A stretch of DNA of 40,199 nt from Candidatus Gastranaerophilales bacterium (GTDB taxonomy: Bacteria; Cyanobacteriota; Vampirovibrionia; Gastranaerophilales; Gastranaerophilaceae): assembly GCA_947630535.1 (NCBI GenBank), contig CANRHZ010000016.1, positions 1 through 40,199 of the forward strand, in the 5' to 3' direction. The notes below the pieces were generated by a model. That model was not told the origin of the DNA. It did no database searches and saw only the letters and a list, made by a program, of their open reading frames with translations. A program made the translations under genes and the position numbers. Position 1 is the first letter of the stretch. The number at the start of each line of letters is the position of its first letter. Below are positions 9,414 through 16,518 of this stretch, in pieces.

Positions 9414-10483
9414 TCCCTGTATATAATGTTGAAAAATATGTGGGAGAGTGCCTTAACAGTGTTGTAAATCAGACATTTAAAAACCTTGAGATAATATGCG
9501 TTGACGATTGTACAAAAGACCGCTCAATAGAGATAGTCGAAAATATGCAAAAAAACGATTCCAGAATAAAAATCATCCGCCATGAACATAACTCGGGACT
9601 TGCCGTTTCCCGCAACACAGGGATAAAAAATGCAAAAGGAAAATACATATTTTTCCTTGATTCAGATGATTATATGAAACCTGATACTCTTGAAAAACTT
9701 TACAACAGAATTGTTTCGGACAAATCCGATATTGCGGTATCAAGAGCACAGGCATTTTATGATAGCGAATGTGAAGAAAATAAAAAAAGAGTTCAAGAAC
9801 ATAACAAAGTATTCAAAAACCAATCCTGCATAAAACAAATTCAAATAACCGAACAAAATTTCAGTTATTTTGCCGACAATATGTTGCATGTTGCATGGGG
9901 AAGGTTGTATGACAGTGATTTTATAAAACGAAATAATATACTTTTTATAGATAAAAACATAATTTATGAGGATGAAGGATTTTTTATAAAAGTATACTCG
10001 CATTTTCCTCTAATATCATACATACAAGAAGATACGGGAGTAATGTACCGTATAAGAAAAGATTCGATAATTGGCAAAAACCACAAAAGAAAAGATAAAA
10101 AGGCCCGCAACCAAAAAATAAAACTGGTTAAAACCGTTATATATGATGCATTTGAGCATATAAAAGAATATTACGGTTCAAAAAAATCCAAAAAACTAAT
10201 TAAAAAAATATTAAAAACGGGAGCATACAGAAAATATCTTTCGCTTAATATTTTTGGCATAATTAAATATCGCTGGTTTAAAAATGACAAGCAAATTTCA
10301 TTTTGCGGAATAGACATCTATCGGGAAAAAATAAAAAACAAAAGCCATAAGTATTACAAGGTTTTAGGTGTTACAATAAAGAAAAAAGAAATAAAACAAA
10401 AAACGTCCTCTATAAGTCCGCTTTTCTTGGGGGGGGGGGTAAATGTATTGCACTATCCAATAAGGAGCATTTTTAATGACTAA
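9389..10483 (+). CDS. GT2 family glycosyltransferase
   Basis: The 364-residue product begins MRPEISVIIPVYNVEKYVGE and has the family 2 features VDDCTKD and FLDSDDYMKP (DSD at the metal site). Residues 270-345 are strongly basic and contain the motif FGIIKYR and a second segment KVLGVTIKKK, probably a peripheral membrane-binding tail. The start overlaps the 3' end of the epimerase frame by 25 bases. At its own 3' end another run of eleven G is read as Gly-Gly-Gly. With the present length the protein ends 15 residues later, overlapping the next gene's start. With ten G it ends at the adjacent TAA; with twelve it ends at a TAA touching the next gene's ATG. Slippage here therefore only swaps short tails. 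Confidence 0.87.
   Translation: MRPEISVIIPVYNVEKYVGECLNSVVNQTFKNLEIICVDDCTKDRSIEIVENMQKNDSRIKIIRHEHNSGLAVSRNTGIKNAKGKYIFFLDSDDYMKPDTLEKLYNRIVSDKSDIAVSRAQAFYDSECEENKKRVQEHNKVFKNQSCIKQIQITEQNFSYFADNMLHVAWGRLYDSDFIKRNNILFIDKNIIYEDEGFFIKVYSHFPLISYIQEDTGVMYRIRKDSIIGKNHKRKDKKARNQKIKLVKTVIYDAFEHIKEYYGSKKSKKLIKKILKTGAYRKYLSLNIFGIIKYRWFKNDKQISFCGIDIYREKIKNKSHKYYKVLGVTIKKKEIKQKTSSISPLFLGGGVNVLHYPIRSIFND
10429..10439. repeat. G11 homopolymer tract followed by TAA (tract 3)
   Basis: Eleven G followed by TAAATG, at the 3' end of the GT2 gene. It is in the same codon register as tracts 2 and 4 (NTG-GGG-GGG-GGG-GTA). The next gene has its own ribosome binding site (AAGGAG, 10462-10467), so this tract is not needed for its initiation. 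Confidence 0.95.
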
Positions 10484-12227
10484 GATTTCAGTAGTTTTGC
10501 CTGTATATAACCCTGAAAAACAGTGGCTTAAAGAAGCAATTGAAAGCATATTAAATCAAACATATAAAGATTTTGAGCTTTTAATATTGGATGACGGTTC
10601 AAAAGATAACATAGAAGAAATAATAAATGAATACAACACTCAAAAAGAATACGGGGACAAAATAAAATTTATAAAACTACCCCACAAAGGCATAGCTCAA
10701 ACCTTAAATAGAGGTTTTGATGAAGCAAGGGGAGAATATATAGCAAGAATGGATGCTGATGATATTTCGCATCCGGACAGATTTAAAATTCAGGTTGAAT
10801 TTTTGGATAACAATCCCGAGTATTCTATTGTCGGATGCTCAATAGAGCTTTTTGGCGATAAAAAAGAGGTATGGTATTATCCGCAAACCCCAAAATATTT
10901 TGATTTTATCAAAGGTTGTTTTATTGCACATCCTTCCGTTATGTTGAGAAAAAAAGATTTTGAAAAATATAATTTAAGGTATAAAACGGATGTTGTATGT
11001 GAAGATTACGAACTTTGGTCAAGAGCAATAAGACATTTAAAGTTTTATAATCTTCAACAAATTTTACTAAAATACAGAACCCACAAAAATAGCCTTTCCT
11101 CAAACCCGCTTGCAAGAAAGTGCGATATGTTGATAAGGCAGGATATGATTGATTTTTTAACGAATAACGAAGTGCAAAAGAAAAAAATAAAAGAAATGAT
11201 TTTTCCCTCATCAAAATATTCCAAATTGGAAACAATATTTTCCATAAAAAATGCTAAGAAAGAGGGGAAAAAAGTAAAGGTTCTATGCTTGTTTGGACAC
11301 AAATATACGTTTTGGAAAAAAAGAAAAAAAATAAAAATAGTTAAAATGACAGGCGGGCTTGGAAATCAGATGTTTCAGTATGCTTTTGGAAAAAAACTTG
11401 AAACAATGACTCATTCAAAAGTCTTATATGATATAGGTTGGTATCGGGAAATAAAAAAATATAAAAACGATGAATTGTTGCCCGGTGGTTTTTCAAAAAG
11501 AGAATATTGCCTTGATATTTTCAGAACAAAAATCGGGTTTGCAGACGATGAAACGATTAGTGAAGCAAAAGAGTTAAAAAAATCCCCCTATAGAGGATTT
11601 ATAAGGAAAATGTTTAACATTCCAAAATACATATTAAAGATTGCAATAGAAAAAGACCCTTTTGAATATGACGAGAGTTTATTATATTCCAATAAAACAT
11701 ATTTCGAAGGGTATTTCCAAAACCCAAAATATTTATCAGGGATAGAAAACACAATAAAACAAGATTTTACCTTCCCCGATATTTATGATAAATACAATTT
11801 AAATATTTTAAATAAGATAAAATCTGCCAAAAACTCCGTATTTATTCACTTAAGAAGGGGAGATTATCTAAATCTCGGATGGGAATTAAGCATTGATTAT
11901 TATAAAAAAGCAATAAATTATATATTAAACAATGTGGAAAACCCTGAATTTTTTGTCTTTGGAATAGAAAGTGAAGAATTTTATAAAACACTTGAAATAA
12001 ATGCACCTACAGAATTTATCGGAAACCACAACTTTGAAAATAAAGAAGATTGGAAAGATATGTATTTGATGAGTCAATGCAAACACGCTATTATAGCAAA
12101 TTCAACTTTTAGCTGGTGGGCTGCATGGCTTGGCGGAAATTTTGAAAATCGTATTATATTGGCACCAAAGCCGTTTGTAAGAGGTTCAAGCTCAATGTTG
12201 CCTGATATATGGAGAAAGATTGAGTGA
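10476..12227 (+). CDS. GT2-GT11 fusion: glycosyltransferase plus alpha-1,2-fucosyltransferase
   Basis: The 583-residue protein joins two enzymes. Residues 1-265 are a family 2 glycosyltransferase (SVVLPVYNPEKQWLKEA, LDDGSKD, RMDADDISHP). Residues about 286-583 are a family 11 fucosyltransferase with the opening motif MTGGLGNQMFQYAFGK (from 291), the GDP-fucose-binding HLRRGDY (458-464) and the C-terminal NSTFSWWAAWLGG. GT11 enzymes transfer fucose from GDP-fucose to the 2-OH of galactose, giving an H-type structure; bacterial examples make O-antigens and host-like H and Lewis b/y antigens. The basic linker (KKRKKIKIVK) follows what looks like the usual end of the GT2. The ATG at 10476 has a good ribosome binding site 8 bases upstream. 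An internal ATG at 11346 might allow separate GT11 production, but no good site precedes it. Confidence 0.92.
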   Translation: MTKISVVLPVYNPEKQWLKEAIESILNQTYKDFELLILDDGSKDNIEEIINEYNTQKEYGDKIKFIKLPHKGIAQTLNRGFDEARGEYIARMDADDISHPDRFKIQVEFLDNNPEYSIVGCSIELFGDKKEVWYYPQTPKYFDFIKGCFIAHPSVMLRKKDFEKYNLRYKTDVVCEDYELWSRAIRHLKFYNLQQILLKYRTHKNSLSSNPLARKCDMLIRQDMIDFLTNNEVQKKKIKEMIFPSSKYSKLETIFSIKNAKKEGKKVKVLCLFGHKYTFWKKRKKIKIVKMTGGLGNQMFQYAFGKKLETMTHSKVLYDIGWYREIKKYKNDELLPGGFSKREYCLDIFRTKIGFADDETISEAKELKKSPYRGFIRKMFNIPKYILKIAIEKDPFEYDESLLYSNKTYFEGYFQNPKYLSGIENTIKQDFTFPDIYDKYNLNILNKIKSAKNSVFIHLRRGDYLNLGWELSIDYYKKAINYILNNVENPEFFVFGIESEEFYKTLEINAPTEFIGNHNFENKEDWKDMYLMSQCKHAIIANSTFSWWAAWLGGNFENRIILAPKPFVRGSSSMLPDIWRKIE

Positions 12228-12967
12228 CAAAAAAACTAAAAATAGCAATTCTATACATTTGTACAGGCAAATATACCGTTTTTTGGAAAGATTTTTACAA
12301 GACATGTCAAAAATATTTTCTAAAAAATCATTCTAAAACATACTTTGTTTTTACTGATAGTGAGCATATTGAGTACGATAATAAAAAAGAAGTTAAAAGG
12401 ATTTATCAAAAAAAGCTCGGTTGGCCCTTTGATACTTTAATGCGATTTGATATGTTTTTAAGTCAAAAAGAAGAACTTAAAAATTACGATTATCTGTTTT
12501 TTTGTAATGCAAATTTGTTGTTTAGAAAAGAAATAGGAGAAGAAATTCTTCCCGATAAATATGCCCATGGCGGAATTTTAGTAACGCAACACCCCGGGTT
12601 TTATAATAAAACAAATTTGGAATACACCTATGACAGAAACCCCAACTCAACTGCCTATATACCTATGGGGGGGGGGGTAAGCTATGTACAAGGCGCTTTT
12701 AACGGAGGAAGAAGTTATGAGTATTTAAAGATGTGCGAAGAGCTAAGTAAAAGCATTCATACCGATTTAGATAAAAATGTTATAGCTCTTTGGCATGATG
12801 AAAGTCATATAAATAAATACATACTCAACCGTGCATACAAAATTTTGCCTTGCAAATATTTATACCCCGAGGGTTGGAAGATAGAAGAATACAAGGATGA
12901 TATAAAAATTTTAATAAGAGATAAAGCGAATAAAAAGTATGGCGGACACGGATACTTAAGAAGTTGA
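12224..12967 (+). CDS. GT6 glycosyltransferase (blood-group A/B transferase family), phase-variable
   Basis: This 247-residue protein has the plan of bacterial family 6 enzymes. It starts KIAILYICTGKYTVFWKDFY, carries N95-A96-N97 (FFCNANLLF) where mammalian members have the metal-binding DXD, the donor-pocket QGAFNGG (156-162), and the family signature WHDESHINKY (190-199). GT6 enzymes add Gal or GalNAc in alpha-1,3 linkage, typically to Fuc-alpha-1,2-Gal; bacterial NXN forms are known to work without metal. The gene starts at GTG 12224, overlapping the stop of the GT2-GT11 gene by four bases, so its product is made together with a candidate acceptor-building enzyme. Eleven G at 12667-12677 encode G149-G151 in the catalytic core; ten or twelve G give early stops. 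The present length is the on state. Confidence 0.9.
   Translation: MTKKLKIAILYICTGKYTVFWKDFYKTCQKYFLKNHSKTYFVFTDSEHIEYDNKKEVKRIYQKKLGWPFDTLMRFDMFLSQKEELKNYDYLFFCNANLLFRKEIGEEILPDKYAHGGILVTQHPGFYNKTNLEYTYDRNPNSTAYIPMGGGVSYVQGAFNGGRSYEYLKMCEELSKSIHTDLDKNVIALWHDESHINKYILNRAYKILPCKYLYPEGWKIEEYKDDIKILIRDKANKKYGGHGYLRS
12667..12677. repeat. G11 homopolymer tract followed by TAA (tract 4, inside GT6)
   Basis: Eleven G in the middle of the GT6 catalytic domain, followed by TAAGCTATG. Losing one G puts the adjacent TAA in frame after Met-Gly-Gly-Gly; gaining one gives a TAA nine codons after the GGG block. Only lengths of 11 plus or minus multiples of three keep the enzyme whole. Confidence 0.95.
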
Positions 12968-12972
12968 TATTT

Positions 12973-13998
12973 TTAATTAAAAAACGGTGATAGGATTTTA
13001 TACTTTAAACAGTATTTCCAATATTTATCGCATTTTAAAATTCTTTGCAATTCAACATATTTTATATTTTGTTTTATTTTTTCTATATCATTTTCCGATA
13101 CCACAATCTGAAGGTCACGCCTTGTTAAATCATAGATTTCTTGCGCATTCTTTTTACTCTTTTTTGTATAATACAAACAGTAGCGAATTTCATGGTTTAT
13201 ATGAAAAATTAAATAAGTGTTTTTATATGAACCATTGACGTTTGCTTTTATAAATTCGTAGGAGTTGTGCAAATTGGAGATAACTTCAAAAAATTTTTGT
13301 GCACGTTTTTTTAGAACACTTTTTCTTACTTTATTTTTAGAGTCTATTATTCTGTATGTATATAAAGGCATATTAAGGAAAGATATTGATTTAGCAAAAA
13401 CGGTAGTTGAAATATTAAAAATATTATCCTCTCCGCATCTTGTTTCGGTATATCTACAATCGTTATCGATTAAAAATTTTCTTTTGTGTATCCTTGCAAC
13501 GTGTAAAAAACTGTAGGGCAAATCATCCTTCATAATATTCATTGAATATCCGTTTTCTTTTTCTTTTAAGGTTTTTGCCCAGGTTTTATCAATAAACCTT
13601 TTGTTTTCTTTTTCAGAATAAATGTAATAATTGAAAAATACTACGTCATTATCATACTTTTTTGCATGGTTATATAAAATCTCGCAAGCATTTTCTTCAT
13701 ACCAATCGTCAGGGTCTAAGCACATTATATATTCGCCGCTTGCCTGTTTTATGGCAAGGTTTCTTGCATATCCTTGGCCCTTATTTTCTTTTAGCTCTAT
13801 AAGTTTAATTCTTTTATCCGATTTTGCATAATGTCTTAAAATTTCAAGACTTTTATCTTGTGAAAAATCGTCTACCGTAATAATTTCGATTTCATCTAAA
13901 GTCTGGTTAAGAACGCTTGTTAAAGACTTATCTAAATATTGCTCTGCATTATATACGGGAATTATTACGGAAACCTTTATGCTCAAATTTTTCACCAC
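12973..13998 (-). CDS. GT2 family glycosyltransferase
   Basis: The likely start is GTG at 13998 (or the next GTG, 13995), because AAGGA lies 6 bases upstream and the family 2 opening KVSVIIPVYNAEQYLDKSL follows within ten residues. This gives about 341 residues. Other features are VDDFSQD and CLDPDDWYEE (DPDD at the metal site). The frame stays open further upstream to 14139, through the poly-C run, but that extension has no family counterpart. It is convergent with the GT6 gene, with only five bases between stops, and follows the GT10 gene on the same strand. If tract 5 lost one C, the GT10 frame would continue straight into this frame and produce a GT10-GT2 fusion. Confidence 0.85.
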   Translation of the reverse strand: MVKNLSIKVSVIIPVYNAEQYLDKSLTSVLNQTLDEIEIITVDDFSQDKSLEILRHYAKSDKRIKLIELKENKGQGYARNLAIKQASGEYIMCLDPDDWYEENACEILYNHAKKYDNDVVFFNYYIYSEKENKRFIDKTWAKTLKEKENGYSMNIMKDDLPYSFLHVARIHKRKFLIDNDCRYTETRCGEDNIFNISTTVFAKSISFLNMPLYTYRIIDSKNKVRKSVLKKRAQKFFEVISNLHNSYEFIKANVNGSYKNTYLIFHINHEIRYCLYYTKKSKKNAQEIYDLTRRDLQIVVSENDIEKIKQNIKYVELQRILKCDKYWKYCLKYKILSPFFN

Positions 13999-14059
13999 AT
14001 TTTTTCCTTGGAGGGAGCTTTGTTTGTATCCGTAATTCTTTTTATTAAATTCTTTGTTT

Positions 14060-15010
14060 TTATATAAAGAGTCTGTTTTTCCTCTTTGTTGGGGGGGGGG
14101 GTAAACAATGTTGGGATAAATAAAACTTATTAAAACCATATTTTGTTACTTTTTTTGCCATATTTTTATCTTGATTAAATATGTTTTTGAAAAAATTTTT
14201 AATTCTGTTTCTGTAAAAATCTTCTACATTCTGATTTACAAAACAGGGAAGCATATATTTTTCATAATACAAATCGTCATTTTTATCTAATTCAACAATA
14301 TAATCAATTGCTTCATCAAGAGATTTAAAATCCCTTAAATTAACAAATGAATTGGTATTAAATTCTTTTCCGACAAGAGGGTCACCATAATATAAAGGCA
14401 TTGAACCGCATAAAATGGGGTCTCTTAATTTTTCCGTAACGTATCCTTCAACAAAAGAGTTTTCTATAGCAATTGTAAATTTATAATCTTTTATAAAATC
14501 GGACTTATTTTCAACCTTAAACCCCAGATTGTTTAATAAACTTCCCCCGCTATCCACTTTTTTATATTTGGATAGTTTATTAAAAAAATCTTGTCTTAAG
14601 GGGTGTGCGCAATATTTATTGGAATATAGAAAGTTGCAAAATTTTTTATTAGATAAATCAGGGTACTTTTCTTTTTCAAATTCCATTTTGCTTACTTCGC
14701 TTAAATTTTTGGGGAGCCACTCGGGGACTCTTATATGTCTGTCATTTAAAGTAAGATAATAAGAGCTCATGGCATAATCATACAAATTAAAATCACAGGC
14801 AAGGTTTTCACCGGAATAGAATATTTTAATTGTATCGTTATATTTAAAGTGGTCATATCCAAAACATGAGCAAAAAAGATAATCCGGTTTATCGCTCAAA
14901 ACAATGTCATAATCTTCTTTTATGAGCTTTATAAAGTGCAAATTTTCATATTTGCAACCGGACCAAAAATCAACAAAATTTATACTTATTGTCTTTTTTG
15001 AATTTAGCAT
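14060..15010 (-). CDS. GT10 alpha-1,3/4-fucosyltransferase
   Basis: From the ATG at 15010 the product has 316 residues. It shows the family 10 core: KKFCNFLYSN (about 122-131), then R-x-x-F-F-x-K-L and VDSGGSLLNNLG (152-163), then YKFTIAIENS-FVEGYVTEK (176-194), the GDP-fucose site, and CGSMPLYYGDP. These enzymes transfer fucose from GDP-fucose to the 3-OH (or 4-OH) of GlcNAc or Glc; bacterial members make Lewis x/y-type structures. No signal peptide or membrane segment is seen. The poly-C run encodes P304-P307, after the catalytic part, and the protein ends 9 residues later. A longer frame from TTG 15058 adds a hydrophobic segment with no start signal, so ATG 15010 was preferred. No strong ribosome binding site was found. 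Confidence 0.9.
   Translation of the reverse strand: MLNSKKTISINFVDFWSGCKYENLHFIKLIKEDYDIVLSDKPDYLFCSCFGYDHFKYNDTIKIFYSGENLACDFNLYDYAMSSYYLTLNDRHIRVPEWLPKNLSEVSKMEFEKEKYPDLSNKKFCNFLYSNKYCAHPLRQDFFNKLSKYKKVDSGGSLLNNLGFKVENKSDFIKDYKFTIAIENSFVEGYVTEKLRDPILCGSMPLYYGDPLVGKEFNTNSFVNLRDFKSLDEAIDYIVELDKNDDLYYEKYMLPCFVNQNVEDFYRNRIKNFFKNIFNQDKNMAKKVTKYGFNKFYLSQHCLPPPPTKRKNRLFI
14091..14101. repeat. G11 homopolymer tract followed by TAA (tract 5)
   Basis: Eleven G on the + strand, followed by TAAACAATG, although both adjacent genes are on the minus strand and read it as C. In the GT10 frame it follows an in-frame TTA (Leu) and encodes prolines near the C-terminus. With ten C the frame passes into the downstream GT2 gene without a stop. 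Confidence 0.95.
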
Positions 15011-15058
15011 ATCAAAACAATAATAGCACTTATAAAAATTAAATAAAACAATAAACAA

Positions 15059-15329
15059 TAAAAATGCGCAATTGTTAAGTAAAAATTACGATTTAATATA
15101 GCCATAAGATGCTCTTGGAAAAAATATGGAGTAGTTCTTACAGATAGGGTGAAATCTGTAAGTTAATGAAAATTAAATAAGTAAGAGGTTAAGCCACAAG
15201 GTATTAAGCAAACAATTAAATTTTGGGTGATTAAAGAAGAAATATTGCGACAGAATGCATTAGTGTAAGAATAATAAGCGGGAATTTAAATAATGCACCC
15301 TCACACTAACGGTAAATTTGGCAAAAACA
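15059..15329. other. Gene-free region with hairpins, possible structured RNA
   Basis: No gene is supported here. On either strand there is a hairpin with arms CTTACAGAT and ATCTGTAAG around 15137-15162 (9 base pairs, 8-base loop), and GCATTAGTGT and ACACTAA at 15257-15310 could pair across a longer loop. Read on the + strand, the stretch would end at the strong hairpin 15330-15372, as a small RNA would. It does not match the conserved cores of tmRNA, RNase P RNA or SRP RNA that I can recognise. It is also the leader region of the GT10 gene on the minus strand. Confidence 0.3.
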
Positions 15330-15372
15330 TTGGCAGATTTAAGCTTGTTATTGAAATTCTTAAATCTGCCAA
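15330..15372 (-). terminator. Strong hairpin, probable terminator
   Basis: A perfect 14-base inverted repeat (TTGGCAGATTTAAG with its complement at 15359-15372) and a 15-base loop. On the minus strand it lies 50 bases after the stop of the 143-residue gene and is followed by a T-rich stretch (TGTTTTTG). It could work in both directions. Confidence 0.7.
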
Positions 15373-15421
15373 ATGTATTTATATGTTATAAACGGGCTAT
15401 AAGTTTAAATAACCGATTTGG

Positions 15422-15853
15422 TTATTCTTCGCCTACTTGTGCTTTCTTGAATTCATCAGCAGCAGTTTGTGCATTATTTTTAACTGCTTTTTTGCATGCA
15501 TTATGTATTAAAGCAAAAGTTCCTACCAAAGCTGCACCGATTGCACCAACCGCTATCGCATTTTTTGCAACTCCTTTAACATTAACTTTTCCTGCTTTAA
15601 TATATTCTTCTGCGTTTTTAACGAATGTATCCAGTTTTGCATTTGCTAAATCAGCTGCTTCTTTTGTCCCTTGGTGAAATTCATTAGCAAAGTTTCTTTG
15701 CTTTGCTACTTGTCCTTTAATTTGAGTGAGAAATTCATCAGGATTTTTTAATATAGTTTTTTGTAAATGCAAATTTGTAAGAGCACCAACACCGGCTCCA
15801 ACTGCTCCTCCGATAGCTGCTGATCTTGTTACATTAATGGTATTATTTTCCAT
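15422..15853 (-). CDS. Small glycine-zipper membrane protein, hypothetical
   Basis: The 143-residue product has two Gly/Ala-rich hydrophobic segments with glycine-zipper spacing: AAIGGAVGAGVGAL (12-25) and AVGAIGAALVGTFALI (about 99-114). A charged, probably helical stretch lies between them. A good ribosome binding site (AAGGGGG) precedes the ATG at 15853. Such segments can pack closely in membranes; no family or function is recognised. The last residues are acidic (VGEE). It appears to be a single-gene unit ending at the hairpin 15330-15372. Other proteins here with similar segments are at 19948, 32872 and 36691. Confidence 0.72.
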   Translation of the reverse strand: MENNTINVTRSAAIGGAVGAGVGALTNLHLQKTILKNPDEFLTQIKGQVAKQRNFANEFHQGTKEAADLANAKLDTFVKNAEEYIKAGKVNVKGVAKNAIAVGAIGAALVGTFALIHNACKKAVKNNAQTAADEFKKAQVGEE

Positions 15854-15930
15854 ACCCGTTCCCCCTTTTTTTTGTTTTAATGCTTGTTTGTATTTTCTTT
15901 AAAACACATAAATACTGATTATTGCTATAT

Positions 15931-15970
15931 ATATTTACAAATTTTTACAAATTTTTACAAATTTTTACAC
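15931..15970. repeat. 10-base tandem repeat (ATTTTTACAA)
   Basis: Four head-to-tail 10-base units, of which the middle two are identical and the outer two differ by one or two bases. They lie upstream of the 143-residue gene on the minus strand, in a 270-base gap. They could be protein-binding iterons or a simple slippage product; nothing else indicates an origin. Confidence 0.75.
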
Positions 15971-16125
15971 ACGTTTTTTGAATTATTTAATATCTTTTGC
16001 ATTTTTAATCCAAACGTGGTTTTTGGCTTTGCTTTGCTTTTCTTTCCTCAACTTTTTAATTCTTTTTCCTAAAGCAGTAAATAGTCTTTGTTTATAATAA
16101 TTTATAAAAAGATTTCGTTTATATA

Positions 16126-16383
16126 TTAATCATCTAAAAAAGTGAAGTCGTCGCCCAATCTTTCTTTTAACATTTTTGCAAAATCACAAAAATCAATTTC
16201 CAGTGCTTCGCAAAATTTCCAAGCCGTAGCTAATCGACAATTTATTATTCCTCTTTCAACTTTGCTTAAATTTCCTCTGTCAAAATCGTATTCGCAGGCA
16301 AATTTACTAATCGAGCTATATTTTTTGCTCCTTAGCTCTTTAAAAATTTCTCCCACAACTTTTTTAAATTTGTCTTGTTGCAT
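16126..16383 (-). CDS. XRE-family helix-turn-helix regulator
   Basis: An 85-residue single-domain protein with the Cro/C1-type helix-turn-helix: GEIFKELRSKKYSSISKFA, then the recognition part RGNLSKVERGIINCRLATAW. It probably binds DNA as a dimer and regulates its own region. It is divergent from the first HAD-like gene (16519), with 135 bases between the starts; a second XRE/HAD divergent pair is at 17918/18089, which suggests a conserved unit. The short palindromes in the gap are candidate operators. No strong ribosome binding site precedes the ATG. Confidence 0.82.
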   Translation of the reverse strand: MQQDKFKKVVGEIFKELRSKKYSSISKFACEYDFDRGNLSKVERGIINCRLATAWKFCEALEIDFCDFAKMLKERLGDDFTFLDD

Positions 16384-16453
16384 ATTTCAATAATATTTAT
16401 TGATATGTTTAATGTGATGTAAAAAACCTACAACAATATTGAAAAAGTTTTGA

Positions 16454-16483
16454 TAGCAAAGCTATTAGCTATATTGGCAATAT
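16454..16483. promoter_or_regulatory. Palindromes in XRE/HAD divergent region
   Basis: TAGCAAAGCTA (16454-16464) and ATATTGGCAATAT (16471-16483) are short perfect inverted repeats between the divergent XRE and HAD-like genes. Their position and size suit binding sites for the adjacent XRE regulator. This is inference from layout. Confidence 0.4.
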
Positions 16484-16518
16484 TTTATTTGCGATAACTA
16501 ATGACATTTGGAGTAAAT

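Noticed and set aside
1223-14101. G tracts as pure sequencing or assembly artefacts
   Set aside because: Five separate runs share TAA and keep genes in frame at 11 or 12 bases, which errors would not do; exact lengths may still be off by one.
14002-14139. N-terminal extension of the GT2 gene to ATG 14139
   Set aside because: The extension runs through the poly-C tract and overlaps the GT10 3' end; a ribosome site and the family start support GTG 13998.
15931-15970. Possible CRISPR or origin iterons
   Set aside because: The units are only 10 bases with no spacers, no cas genes and no replication gene nearby; treated as a simple tandem repeat.
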